A stretch of 64,000 nt of DNA, from NCBI RefSeq assembly GCF_032362555.1, contig NC_083513.1:11941001-12005000 (forward strand), read 5' to 3'. Of the stretch, positions 7,250 through 17,185 are shown one piece after another. The DNA is from Amyelois transitella (Eukaryota; Arthropoda; Insecta; Lepidoptera; Pyralidae). The stretch's first letter is position 1; the number at the start of each line of letters is the position of its first letter. Both the position numbers and the translations under genes were made by a program. The notes under the pieces are model-generated. The model ran no database searches, was not told where the DNA came from, and saw nothing but the letters and a program-made list of their open reading frames with translations.

Positions 7250-10031
7250 CCCAAGGGACCGGTTCCGCAAGTGGAGCCTGGCCAGCCTCGACGCTGACTC
7301 AGCTGAAGAGGCGGCCATGATAGAACGTTGGCGAACACCATCGCCAGACCGGTCCCTCGACGTGGAGGAGAGGGCCTGCCGCTTTCGGGCGTCGCTTGTC
7401 GCGGTCTGCGACGCCTCTATGAGGAGATCGGGCCCGCCGCCTAACAAAAAACGGGTACACTGGTGGTCGGAGGAGATCGCCGTACTCCGACGCACCAGCA
7501 ATAGTGCCCGCCGGGCATACACCCGGTGTAGGCGGCGACGGACGACCGTGGAGGGTGAGGAGGAGCTCCTGCGCACGGCACTCAGAGAGGCTAAGGAGGC
7601 CCTGTCCAAGGCGATTGCCAAGGCCAAGGACGAATCCTACAAAGAGTTCTTGGCCGCCTTGGACCGGGACCCTTGGGGGCGGCCGTACAAACTTGTACGG
7701 AACAAGATGCAGTGTGCCGCCCCGATGGCCTCTCTCGAACCGGAGCTCCTCCGAAACGTGGTGGAGGGACTCTTCCCCGAGGTCCCAGAGTTTGCCCCTC
7801 CGAGAATGGCTGCCCCGGAGCGGGAGTCCTCCGATATGACGGAAGTGCCGCCGGTCACTGACGCTGAGATGGAGCGGGTCATAGACCGACTCCATCGAAG
7901 CAAAAAGGCGCCGGGTCCTGATGGGGTCCCGGGCCGAGTCATACCGGTGGCGCTTATACACCTTGGGGATCGCCTGAGGGACTTATTTGAAGATTGCCTT
8001 CAAACAGGGCGGTTCCCAGGGGTATGGAAGGAAGGCCGGCTCTGCCTTCTGAGGAAAGAGGGTCGGCCAGAGGACTCCCCCAGCGGATGGAGGCCCCTTG
8101 TAATGCTGGATGAATCCGGAAAGATGCTCGAACGAGTAATAGCGTCCCGGATCATCCGGCATCTTGAAAACACGGGGCCGGACATCTCGGACCGCCAGTT
8201 CGGATTCCGGACTGGGCGGTCTACCATCGACGCGATCGGGGCACTGAGGGACTTCTCGGAGAGGGCAACTGAGAGGGGGGGTGGGGCCGTGGCTGTGTCC
8301 CTTGACATCGCCAACGCCTTCGGCTCCATCCCCTTTGAGGTGATAAAGGAGGCACTTCGGTTCCACGGGGTGCCCCTTTATCTACGGAGGATCGTGGAGC
8401 ACTACCTTACGGCGAGGGTAGTGCTCTACGAGAATAAAGATGGCAGGATAACGTCGAGGGCAATGGTCTGCGGTGTTCCCCAGGGGTCGGTGCTTGGACC
8501 CCTGCTGTGGAACATCGGCTATGACTGGGCCATCCGCGGGGTCCTTTTGCCCCGGATGGCGGTCATCTGCTACGCGGATGACACGTTGGTCGCTGTCTGG
8601 GGCGAAGAATTGGAGGGGACCCTACGCAGAGCGGCGGTCGCGGCAGACCTGATGGTTTACCGCATCAGGCTGCTGGGACTGAGGGTGGCCCTCAACAAAA
8701 CTGAGGCCATTGCCTTCGGCGGAAGAGGCTGGAGGCCTCCGGCTGGCGCGTCCTTATTGGTGAATGGAGAAAGAGTCCGGATGATGCCGAATATCAAATA
8801 TCTCGGCATCATACTGGACTCACGGTGGGACTTCGGGGAGCACTTTAGACGAATGGCTCCCCGAATAGTTGGTGCAGCGTCAGCACTCAGCCGACTGCTG
8901 CCCAACGTAGGAGGGCCCGGTGCCCCGTGCCGTCGCCTGTATGCGAATGTCACTCGCAGCATGGCACTGTACGGGGCACCGATATGGGCGGACAGGCTCT
9001 CCGCTGCCAACAAGGCCCTGCTTCGGCGGCCACAAAGAGTGGTAGCCATCCGAATATGCAGGGCCTACATAACGGTGGCGTGGGCGGCAGCCTGCGCCTT
9101 GGCTGGCACCCCACCGTGGGAACTGGACGCGCTGGCCCAAATGGAGGCCTATAAGGAGAGGGCAAGGTGGCGAGCCTTGCCTGCCGCCGCGCGAGAAGCG
9201 GACGGCAGAGGTAGGGAGACGCGGGACCTGGTCGTGGCTAGATTACGGGAGCGATGGAGGAGTGACCTCGAAAACTCCGAATTCGGAGTTCGCACCATCG
9301 GGGCACTCCTTCCATCGCTGGACAAATGGCTGGATCGACGCCACGGCCAGGTGTCATACAGGTTGGCACAGGTAATGACCGGGCATGGCTGCTTCGGTCA
9401 TTACCTGTACCGTATTGGGAAAGAGGGCAGCGAGGTCTGCCATGAGTGTGGAGAGCCGGACGACACGGCCCAACACACTCTGGCAGACTGCTCAAGGTGG
9501 TCGGCGCAGCGGCAAGAGCTGGCGGAAATTTTGGGGGATGGCGACCTCTCGCTGCATAACGTCGTTGACAGGATGTTATGCAGCGAGAGGAACTGGGTGG
9601 CGGTTGCTTCCTTCTGTGAGACCGTCATCTCGCAGAAGGAGGCAGCTGAGAGGGCGCGGGAGGAAGACCCAAACGCGCCCTCACATAGACGTGGACGGGG
9701 TGGTAGAAGGCGAGCGCGTTACCGCGCTCGCCTACTCCCCCAATAGGACGCCTAGTCCTGGAAAGAATGGGCGACTAGCAACTTACTAGTCGCCCAATAA
9801 AGCAAGATCCTCGGTAAAGCCGCACCGAGGAGCCAGAGGGCATCATGGTAGAATGCATAGCCGATCCCATGATGCCTTCGAAATGGCAGGAAGGAAGCGC
9901 CGGAGGGGTTTTAGTGCGGTAGTCTGGCACACTCGGTGCCAGGAGTCCCACACTCTCCCGGGTGAAGACCCGGGGGGTCGTCCGTAAATGGATTTCCCCT
10001 TCGTAACAAAAAAAAAAAAAAAAAAAAAAAA
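7250..10031 (+). mobile_element. S2: SART-like family A element, 5'-truncated
   Basis: The copy begins abruptly inside ORF2 straight from the telomeric repeat, at the point matching 13397 in S3, and runs to a 3' UTR (9747-10007) and a 24-base poly(A). 5' truncation is the usual result of incomplete target-primed reverse transcription. It is almost identical to S3 over its length, including the ORF2 residues that separate S3 from S1. The 3' UTR hairpins are intact. Confidence 0.95.
7251..9746 (+). CDS. ORF2 fragment, RT to C-terminus (S2, 5'-truncated)
   Basis: Open frame of 831 codons, beginning at the junction with telomeric repeat and ending at TAG 9744-9746. The endonuclease domain is missing, so the copy cannot nick DNA itself. 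The RT is complete with LDIANAF and YADD, as is the C-terminal zinc motif (CHEC...H...C). The first ATG in frame is at 7317. No promoter or 5' UTR is present, so this is a dead-on-arrival copy although its frame is intact. It differs from the S3 ORF2 at very few positions, which implies recent insertion. Confidence 0.92.
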   Translation, partial: PRDRFRKWSLASLDADSAEEAAMIERWRTPSPDRSLDVEERACRFRASLVAVCDASMRRSGPPPNKKRVHWWSEEIAVLRRTSNSARRAYTRCRRRRTTVEGEEELLRTALREAKEALSKAIAKAKDESYKEFLAALDRDPWGRPYKLVRNKMQCAAPMASLEPELLRNVVEGLFPEVPEFAPPRMAAPERESSDMTEVPPVTDAEMERVIDRLHRSKKAPGPDGVPGRVIPVALIHLGDRLRDLFEDCLQTGRFPGVWKEGRLCLLRKEGRPEDSPSGWRPLVMLDESGKMLERVIASRIIRHLENTGPDISDRQFGFRTGRSTIDAIGALRDFSERATERGGGAVAVSLDIANAFGSIPFEVIKEALRFHGVPLYLRRIVEHYLTARVVLYENKDGRITSRAMVCGVPQGSVLGPLLWNIGYDWAIRGVLLPRMAVICYADDTLVAVWGEELEGTLRRAAVAADLMVYRIRLLGLRVALNKTEAIAFGGRGWRPPAGASLLVNGERVRMMPNIKYLGIILDSRWDFGEHFRRMAPRIVGAASALSRLLPNVGGPGAPCRRLYANVTRSMALYGAPIWADRLSAANKALLRRPQRVVAIRICRAYITVAWAAACALAGTPPWELDALAQMEAYKERARWRALPAAAREADGRGRETRDLVVARLRERWRSDLENSEFGVRTIGALLPSLDKWLDRRHGQVSYRLAQVMTGHGCFGHYLYRIGKEGSEVCHECGEPDDTAQHTLADCSRWSAQRQELAEILGDGDLSLHNVVDRMLCSERNWVAVASFCETVISQKEAAERAREEDPNAPSHRRGRGGRRRARYRARLLPQ

Positions 10032-10050
10032 GGTTAGGTTAGGTTAGGTT
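10032..10050 (+). repeat. Telomeric (TTAGG)n array, very short
   Basis: Only about 4 GGTTA units separate the S2 tail from the 5' end of S3. It is the shortest spacer in the window. Confidence 0.96.
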
Positions 10051-10729
10051 GGTCGGACTTGTGCGATAATTTGCAATTCGGATAAAATAAATTCTCACAC
10101 AATTTTTGGCATACATTTGGTTCTTGATTTTCGCTTTTTGGATTGGATTTTGACGTTTTTTAGTTTTTGTTTGCTATTTATTTTTGACAGTGTATTTATT
10201 TTTTCGTTTATATCTTTTCTTTTCTTTTCTTTTCTTTTGTTTTTCTTTTTCCTTGTGAAGGGCTTCGCTTGTCCTCAGGGACTGCCGTTTACCGCGTAAT
10301 TTTTGGACTCTCCGTTCAAAAGTTACGGGGCTAAACGTGCTCTTCACTTTTAAATTTATTTTGCGTATCTGTGTTTTTAATTTTATTTGTAAAATTCATA
10401 TCTTTTTTCTTTTCCTTCCTTCTCATCTGCAATCTTGTGTGTCGTTTGGGTCTTCGTGAGCACTATATAGCTTTCCTTTGCACTGTAACCATTGGACCGT
10501 TGGTTCCAAAGTTATAGTGCAAAAACAGGATTGCTATTATTTTTCTCACAGGAGACGCTTGCGCCAAATAAGTTTTGCAGGTGTTCCTTTCGTTTTTACT
10601 CCCCAACCCTTTGGGTTAGGTGAGTTTTTGTGCTTGAGGGTGAAAGGGGGTGAGTTTCGCCCCCCTTTGCCTTATTTCGTGTGGTCGTGGGAACAATAGT
10701 TCCCAAGTTATTGGGTCAAAAACCCCAAC

Positions 10730-12712
10730 ATGTCGGGCCGAAATTCGGCCAGATGCAGCCGAGGGCGGTCGGTAACCCCCCGAGGCGCCAAGGAGGGCTC
10801 TAAGTCGGCGTACAGCAGCCTGGGAGGGTCACTGTATGCCACGGACTGCTCCGACTCGGAGGGGGAACTACTTCCTGAAGTAACGATGGTGGCAGGCTCT
10901 ACTTCTCTGAAGAGAAAGGCCGAAAATGCCGAGGTGGATATGCTTCCCGAAAAGGGTACTAAAACTGGCATATCAAAGAGAGGGCGTGCGCCTGCAAAGG
11001 CGACCAGTGCAGGACTGAGCCAGGCAAAGGCTAAACTGTCACTGATGGCGTCGGAATTTGCCGACTTCGAGGATGAGGCTGACAAAGCGGCGGGTTACTT
11101 GAGGGATACTCCCCAAGTAATCACCGATGAGGCCTCAATAGTGGACGGTCAGCTGGAGGTGGTGCGCAAGGCGGCCCGGACAGTACTAGAGGAGGCCAAG
11201 AAGTCCGGGAACCTAAAGGGGACGACCTGGGCCAAAATGAAGTCCGCCTGCGCCGAGATCCTCGAAGCGGCGGACAAAATCGCGGACCGAGGCGAGGAGT
11301 CTGAGGTCATCCGCAAAATGGCGGCGGACAACAAGAGGATGCGGGAGGAGCTAGCTCTGCTAAGGCAAGAGACCAAAGCCCTCAGAACCGCATTCTCTGA
11401 GAGGAAGGCCCCCAATACGGAACCCTTGGCCTCAACGGCTGACATTATGGCCCAGGTTGACCGCTCCATGCGGTCGTTCGGAGAGTCCCTCACTAGGGAC
11501 CTATTCCTCTCTCTGGGAGGAATGATGAACGACCGCATAAAGGAGCTCGAAAAGAGGGCTATTATTGCCCCTCAGGAGGTGCTGCGCCCACCGCTCGCGG
11601 CTGACCGCCGCAACAAGGAGGCTGAAAAGGCCAAGAGTGCCGAAAAAGCTGAGGCCCCTATACCAACGGAAAAAGTGGGGGCAACAACAGGTTCCACCCT
11701 GATGCCCCCGGCAAGACCTGGCCCGGCGCCAAAAGCGCCTAAAGCCACAGCGGCAAAGGCCCAACAAGCTCCCTCACAAAATGCTTCTGGCGCCCCACCC
11801 CAGGAGGAACCCACCCCCTCCTCCTCTTGGACGGAGGTGGTTAAAAAGGGGAAAAATAAGGGGAAGGGGAAAAAATCCTCCCCTCCTGAGGTGAATAGTG
11901 CGGCTCCTCGCCCCACGGCCCCTGCACCGGTCAAGCGGCAGTATGCCCTTCCCAAATCGACGGCTGTGGTAGTGACACTCAAGTCGGGTGCCACAGTGGA
12001 TTACAAAACGGTGATGGGAAGGGTCACCACGATAAAGCTGGCGACCGTGGGTGTGGATCACGTGGCGGTGAGGAGTACGGCGACGGGCGCCAGAATTATT
12101 GAGATTCCCGGAAATGACAGCAGCGTTGTCGCTGACAACCTTGCTGACAAAATCCGGGAACTGGTGGGGGATGTGGCCGAGGTCACGAGGCCGTACAAAA
12201 CGGCCCAAATCAAAATCTCCGGGTTTGACGAATCAGTCACCCCGGAGACCTTGCGGAATGAGGTGTCCCTGGCCGGCAAATGTCCACCGGAACACGTAAA
12301 GGTGGGGCAGATCCGTATGACACCGGACTTCACCGGGGCTGTCATCGTGACCTGCCCTGTAGCTGTGGCCAACGCCCTCGTGGCAGACGGCCGTATATTG
12401 ATCGGTTGGTCGTCTGCCAAAATCACTGGCCTGGAACCCCTGCCCATGCGCTGTTTCAGATGCATGGGTTTGGGCCATACGAGGGCGTTGTGCCCATCAC
12501 CGGTGGACAGGTCGGAACTCTGCCACAGGTGCGGGAAAACGGGGCACCTCACACAGCAATGTGTGGAGAAGGAGCCCTGGTGCGCGGTGTGCCATCACGC
12601 CAAACTCCCGGCGAAGCACACAATGGGAGGGAAGGCGTGTAACCCCCCGCGCACCAAGGGACGACTGGAGCCCACCGGGCTGAAAAGCGTAGGCAACACA
12701 ATGGAGCACTAA
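10730..12712 (+). CDS. ORF1 Gag-like protein (S3)
   Basis: A 660-residue Gag-like protein of family A. Its N-terminus (MSGRNSARCSRGRSV...) is shared with S4 and unlike S1. A basic segment near residues 80-90 precedes a long helical, charged region (about 95-270). A P/A/K-rich linker and a conserved domain before the knuckles follow. Three zinc knuckles lie from about residue 574: CFRC...H...C, CHRC...H...C, CAVC...H...C. It would bind element RNA and form the RNP. The stop overlaps the ORF2 start (TAATG). Confidence 0.95.
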   Translation: MSGRNSARCSRGRSVTPRGAKEGSKSAYSSLGGSLYATDCSDSEGELLPEVTMVAGSTSLKRKAENAEVDMLPEKGTKTGISKRGRAPAKATSAGLSQAKAKLSLMASEFADFEDEADKAAGYLRDTPQVITDEASIVDGQLEVVRKAARTVLEEAKKSGNLKGTTWAKMKSACAEILEAADKIADRGEESEVIRKMAADNKRMREELALLRQETKALRTAFSERKAPNTEPLASTADIMAQVDRSMRSFGESLTRDLFLSLGGMMNDRIKELEKRAIIAPQEVLRPPLAADRRNKEAEKAKSAEKAEAPIPTEKVGATTGSTLMPPARPGPAPKAPKATAAKAQQAPSQNASGAPPQEEPTPSSSWTEVVKKGKNKGKGKKSSPPEVNSAAPRPTAPAPVKRQYALPKSTAVVVTLKSGATVDYKTVMGRVTTIKLATVGVDHVAVRSTATGARIIEIPGNDSSVVADNLADKIRELVGDVAEVTRPYKTAQIKISGFDESVTPETLRNEVSLAGKCPPEHVKVGQIRMTPDFTGAVIVTCPVAVANALVADGRILIGWSSAKITGLEPLPMRCFRCMGLGHTRALCPSPVDRSELCHRCGKTGHLTQQCVEKEPWCAVCHHAKLPAKHTMGGKACNPPRTKGRLEPTGLKSVGNTMEH

Positions 12713-15700
12713 TGCCCAGACACCAACACCAAGCACTTGAGCTGCTGCAGTGCAACGTCAACCACTCCGCCCGCGCGCAAGACCTCTTGCTGCAACACCT
12801 GGCGGAGTGGGGCATTAGTGCTGCCATTGTGAGTGAGCCGTATTTTGTTCCCCCGCTTCCTACATGGGTGGGGGACACGGAGGGAGAGGTCGGTATGACC
12901 ATCCCCCGGATGGGAGACCGGCCTCCTCTGGTAAAACAGAGCGCAGGCCGGGGCTACGTCGCGGCTAGATGGGGCGACATAATTCTTGTCGCCGTGTACT
13001 TCGCCCCATCTAGACCGCGGCGGGAATTCGAGTGTCTCCTTTTAGAGGTGGGGCGGATCGTTGCGGGAGCGGCGCCCACGCCTGTGGTGGTGGCGGGGGA
13101 CTTCAATGCCAAGTCTCCGGTATGGGGTTCCCCTGTCACTGACCTGCGCGGCAGGATCCTCTCTGACTGGGTGGTGGCATCGGGGCTGTGCGTCCTAAAC
13201 CAGGGCACTGCTGACACTTGTGTACGGTGGAATGGGGGCTCTATAGTGGACGTTTCGTTCGCTACCCCTTCCGCCGCTGCACGTGTCACAGGTTGGCGTG
13301 TCCTGGGGGATGTGGAGACCCTCTCCGACCATTTATATGTTCGGATGTCGGTCTCCAGACCGGCTTCGGTGCGGCCGCCCAGTCAAGGTCGCAATCTCCC
13401 AAGGGACCGGTTCCGCAAGTGGAGCCTGGCCAGCCTCGACGCTGACTCAGCTGAAGAGGCGGCCATGATAGAACGTTGGCGAACACCATCGCCAGACCGG
13501 TCCCTGGACGTGGAGGAGAGGGCCTGCCGCTTTCGGGCGTCGCTTGTCGCAGTCTGCGACGCCTCCATGAGGAGATCGGGTCCGCCGCCTAATAAAAAAC
13601 GGGTACACTGGTGGTCGGAGGAGATCGCCGTACTCCGACGCACCAGCAATAGTGCCCGCCGGGCATACACCCGGTGTAGGCGGCGACGGACGACCGTGGA
13701 GGGTGAGGAGGAGCTCCTGCGCACGGCACTCAGAGAGGCTAAGGAGGCCCTGTCCAAGGCGATTGCCAAGGCCAAGGACGAATCCTACAAAGAGTTCTTG
13801 GCCGCCTTGGACCGGGACCCTTGGGGGCGGCCGTATAAACTTGTACGGAACAAGATGCAGTGTGCCGCCCCGATGGCCTCTCTCGAACCGGAGCTCCTCC
13901 GAAACGTGGTGGAGGGACTCTTCCCCGAGGTCCCTGAGTTTGCCCCTCCGAGAATGGCTGCCCCGGAGCGGGAGTCCTCCGATATGACGGAAGTGCCGCC
14001 GGTCACTGACGCTGAGATGGAGCGAGTCATAGACCGACTCCATCGAAGCAAAAAGGCGCCGGGTCCTGATGGGGTCCCGGGCCGAGTCATACCGGTGGCG
14101 CTCATACACCTTGGGGATCGCCTGAGGGACTTATTTGAAGATTGCCTCCAAACAGGGCGGTTCCCAGGGGTATGGAAGGAAGGCCGGCTCTGCCTTCTGA
14201 GGAAAGAGGGTCGGCCAGAGGACTCCCCCAGCGGATGGAGGCCCCTTGTAATGCTGGATGAATCCGGAAAGATGCTCGAACGAGTAATAGCGTCCCGGAT
14301 CATCCAGCATCTTGAAAACAGGGGGCCGGACATCTCGGACCGCCAGTTCGGGTTTCGGACTGGGCGGTCTACCATCGACGCGATCGGGGCATTGAGGGAT
14401 TTCTCGGAGAGGGCAACTGAGAGGGGGGGTGGGGCCGTGGCTGTGTCCCTTGACATCGCCAACGCCTTCGGCTCCATCCCCTTTGAGGTGATAAAGGAGG
14501 CACTTCGGTTCCACGGGGTGCCCCTTTATCTACGGAGGATCGTGGAGCACTACCTTACGGCGAGGGTAGTGCTCTACAAGAACAAAGATGGCAGGATAAC
14601 GTCGAGGGCAATGGTCTGCGGTGTTCCCCAGGGGTCGGTGCTTGGACCCCTGCTGTGGAACATCGGCTATGACTGGGCCATCCGCGGGGTCCTTTTGCCC
14701 CGGATGGCGGTCATCTGCTACGCGGATGACACGTTGGTCGCTGTCTGGGGCGAAGAATTGGAGGGGACCCTACGCAGAGCGGCGGTCGCGGCAGACCTGA
14801 TGGTTTACCGCATCAGGCTGCTGGGACTGAGGGTGGCCCTCAACAAAACTGAGGCCATTGCCTTCGGCGGAAGAGGCTGGAGGCCTCCGGCTGGCGCGTC
14901 CTTATTGGTGAATGGAGAAAGAGTCCGGATGATGCCGAATATCAAATATCTCGGCATCATACTGGACTCACGGTGGGACTTCGGGGAGCACTTTAGACGA
15001 ATGGCTCCCCGAATAGTTGGTGCAGCGTCAGCACTCAGCCGACTGCTGCCCAACGTAGGAGGGCCCGGTGCCCCGTGCCGTCGCCTGTATGCGAATGTCA
15101 CTCGCAGCATGGCACTGTACGGGGCACCGATATGGGCGGACAGGCTCTCCGCTGCCAACAAGGCCCTGCTTCGGCGACCACAAAGAGTGGTAGCCATCCG
15201 AATATGCAGGGCCTACATAACGGTGGCGTGGGCGGCAGCCTGCGCCTTGGCTGGCACCCCACCGTGGGAACTGGACGCGCTGGCCCAAATGGAGGCCTAT
15301 AAGGAGAGGGCAAGGTGGCGAGCCTTGCCTGCCGCCGCGCGAGAAGCGGACGGCAGAGGTAGGGAGACGCGGGACCTGGTCGTGGCTAGATTGCGGGAGC
15401 GATGGAGGAGTGACCTCGAAAACTCCGAATTCGGAGTTCGCACCATCGGGGCACTCCTTCCATCGCTGGACAAATGGCTGGATCGACGCCACGGCCAGGT
15501 GTCGTACAGGTTGGCACAGGTAATGACCGGGCATGGCTGCTTCGGTCATTACCTGTACCGTATTGGGAAAGAGGGCAGCGAGGTCTGCCATGAGTGTGGA
15601 GAGCCGGACGACACGGCCCAACACACTCTGGCGGACTGCTCAAGGTGGTCGGCGCAGCGGCAAGAGCTGGCGGAAATTTTGGGGGATGGCGACCTCTCGC

Positions 15701-15894
15701 TGCATAACGTCGTTGACAGGATGTTATGCAGCGAGAGGAACTGGGTGGCGGTTGCTTCCTTCTGTGAGACCGTCATCTCGCAGAAGGAGGCTGCTGAGAG
15801 GGCGCGGGAGGAAGACCCAAACGCGCCCTCACATAGACGTGGACGGGGTGGTAGAAGGCGAGCGCGTTACCGCGCTCGCCTACTCCCCCAATAG
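12712..15894 (+). CDS. ORF2 endonuclease-reverse transcriptase (S3)
   Basis: A 1060-residue endonuclease/RT with every expected motif: Q-C-N at the N-terminus, SEP, GDFNAKS, SDH, RT motifs APGPDGVP, LDIANAF, GVPQGSVLGPLLWN and YADD, and the C-terminal CHEC...H...C motif. It nicks the CCTAA strand of the telomere and primes cDNA synthesis there, as inferred from the poly(A)-GGTTA junction. It is translated through the TAATG overlap with ORF1. The C-terminal half is nearly identical to S2 and differs from S1 at several shared positions (SRWDF versus PRWDF). Confidence 0.96.
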   Translation: MPRHQHQALELLQCNVNHSARAQDLLLQHLAEWGISAAIVSEPYFVPPLPTWVGDTEGEVGMTIPRMGDRPPLVKQSAGRGYVAARWGDIILVAVYFAPSRPRREFECLLLEVGRIVAGAAPTPVVVAGDFNAKSPVWGSPVTDLRGRILSDWVVASGLCVLNQGTADTCVRWNGGSIVDVSFATPSAAARVTGWRVLGDVETLSDHLYVRMSVSRPASVRPPSQGRNLPRDRFRKWSLASLDADSAEEAAMIERWRTPSPDRSLDVEERACRFRASLVAVCDASMRRSGPPPNKKRVHWWSEEIAVLRRTSNSARRAYTRCRRRRTTVEGEEELLRTALREAKEALSKAIAKAKDESYKEFLAALDRDPWGRPYKLVRNKMQCAAPMASLEPELLRNVVEGLFPEVPEFAPPRMAAPERESSDMTEVPPVTDAEMERVIDRLHRSKKAPGPDGVPGRVIPVALIHLGDRLRDLFEDCLQTGRFPGVWKEGRLCLLRKEGRPEDSPSGWRPLVMLDESGKMLERVIASRIIQHLENRGPDISDRQFGFRTGRSTIDAIGALRDFSERATERGGGAVAVSLDIANAFGSIPFEVIKEALRFHGVPLYLRRIVEHYLTARVVLYKNKDGRITSRAMVCGVPQGSVLGPLLWNIGYDWAIRGVLLPRMAVICYADDTLVAVWGEELEGTLRRAAVAADLMVYRIRLLGLRVALNKTEAIAFGGRGWRPPAGASLLVNGERVRMMPNIKYLGIILDSRWDFGEHFRRMAPRIVGAASALSRLLPNVGGPGAPCRRLYANVTRSMALYGAPIWADRLSAANKALLRRPQRVVAIRICRAYITVAWAAACALAGTPPWELDALAQMEAYKERARWRALPAAAREADGRGRETRDLVVARLRERWRSDLENSEFGVRTIGALLPSLDKWLDRRHGQVSYRLAQVMTGHGCFGHYLYRIGKEGSEVCHECGEPDDTAQHTLADCSRWSAQRQELAEILGDGDLSLHNVVDRMLCSERNWVAVASFCETVISQKEAAERAREEDPNAPSHRRGRGGRRRARYRARLLPQ

Positions 15895-16154
15895 GACGCC
15901 TAGTCCTGGAAAGAATGGGCGACTAGCAACTTACTAGTCGCCCAATAAAGCAAGATCCTCGGTAAAGCCGCACCGAGGAGCCAGAGGGCATCATGGTAGA
16001 ATGCATAGCCGATCCCATGATGCCTTCGAAATGGCAGGAAGGAAGCGCCGGAGGGGTTTTAGTGCGGTAGTCTGGCACACTCGGTGCCAGGAGTCCCACA
16101 CTCTCCCGGGTGAAGACCCGGGGGGTCGTCCGTAAATGGATTTCCCCTTCGTAA

Positions 16155-16186
<32 letters not shown>

Positions 16187-16188
<2 letters not shown>

Positions 16189-16210
16189 TTAGGTTAGGTT
16201 AGGTTAGGTT

Positions 16211-16213
<3 letters not shown>
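16187..16213 (+). repeat. Telomeric (TTAGG)n array
   Basis: About 5-6 GGTTA units between the poly(A) of S3 (+) and the poly(T) of G1 (-). Two elements thus face each other tail to tail across less than 30 bases. Confidence 0.96.
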
Positions 16214-16249
<36 letters not shown>

Positions 16250-16253
16250 TTTT

Positions 16254-16281
16254 CCCCTGAGTGTTACTCCACACCCAGGGG
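16254..16281 (-). other. 3'-terminal hairpin of G/T1 elements
   Basis: An 11-bp inverted repeat (CCCCTGGGTGT / ACACCCAGGGG in most copies) with a 6-base loop, 5-7 bases before the poly(A). Copies: 26730-26757 (G2, stem interrupted), 29603-29630 (G3), 37657-37684 (T1), 48054-48081 (G4), 51213-51240 (G5), 54436-54463 (G6). In G1 the one stem change gives a G-U pair in the RNA. T2 and T3 lack it. Probably the RT recognition structure. Confidence 0.78.
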
Positions 16282-17005
16282 GAGTTTATTGCAATATCTC
16301 TTTGTTGTATGACAAAGACATTTTCAGACATGATTATATACATTCTGTATGATAAAAACTATGACTTAACCTATTACCTCACCTAGTCTGCTTTATATTT
16401 ATACAATTGATGGGTTCTAAGTCTTATACATAACATAACGTAGTTTTATATACTATTTATTTCTAACATTTGGTTACCAGACAATTTATTTCTATCTTTG
16501 GTCATTTTTGTAATTAACTAACTCACTAAATTTTATGTCGCGTCTTTGCTCTTTTCTTAATATATTTAGATACTGCTTAAAATTTTATAAATCACATATT
16601 GATATTCCTTTATAATTTTTCTTCATTTGTTTATTTTGCATGATTTGCTAATTTTAAGTGTACAATTTAATACCTGCTAGATACCTTGTTAAAGGTATTT
16701 CTTTTATTTATGTACCGTCATTTTATTAAAATCATATTGTTGTCAAGACTTAATTATCTTTGCATTTTAGTACGTTGTTGATGGTATTTCTTTTATTTAA
16801 ATACCGTCATTTTGTTAAAATCCAATTTATGTCAATACTTATTACTATTTTGTATATTACCTTACTTCTAAATAAAACGAATACGAGTCAATTTTTAAAA
16901 TGTATACCTATTTCTACTTAACCACTATAACAGCCTCGTAAAGTCCTTATATTATGTAAACGGATAAAATTATTGCATAAAATTGCACTTCGAGTGTCTT
17001 TGCGT

Positions 17006-17028
17006 CAGCGAATAATGATTATTTGCTG
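17006..17028 (-). other. Covarying stem-loop in G-element 3' UTR
   Basis: A 23-base near-palindrome about 160 bases downstream of the Gag stop. Homologous sites: 27400-27422, 30355-30377, 48722-48744, 52092-52114, 55264-55286. The loop and sequence change, but pairs are kept: G-C at pair 3 becomes A-T, A-T at pair 6 becomes G-C, and A-T at pair 9 becomes G-C in G3. Such compensatory change supports a functional RNA structure. It lies in a longer conserved patch ending GCGGAGCCACC in most copies. Confidence 0.75.
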
Positions 17029-17185
17029 ATGCAGAGACCTATGCACCATTGTTTGCGTAGGGTCACGTCCCACGGCCTACGCGCTCATGTCGCAGCATGC
17101 CCATCTTAATTGCTCTATTAATTTGCACATTATTAATCTAGCAATTGGTGTGCCGCGGCACGCCCGGCAAACCTGAGACCCTGAC

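Larger units (their letters stand above)
10051..16186 (+). mobile_element. S3: full-length SART-like family A element
   Basis: Complete element: a 679-base T-rich 5' UTR (10051-10729) with a pyrimidine tract of repeated TTTTC near 10215-10255, ORF1, ORF2, 3' UTR (15895-16155) and a 31-base poly(A). The 5' UTR matches that of S4 (20511-21189) and is unrelated to those of S1 and S5, so family A has its own 5' module. Both ORFs are intact and the copy looks able to move. Confidence 0.96.
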
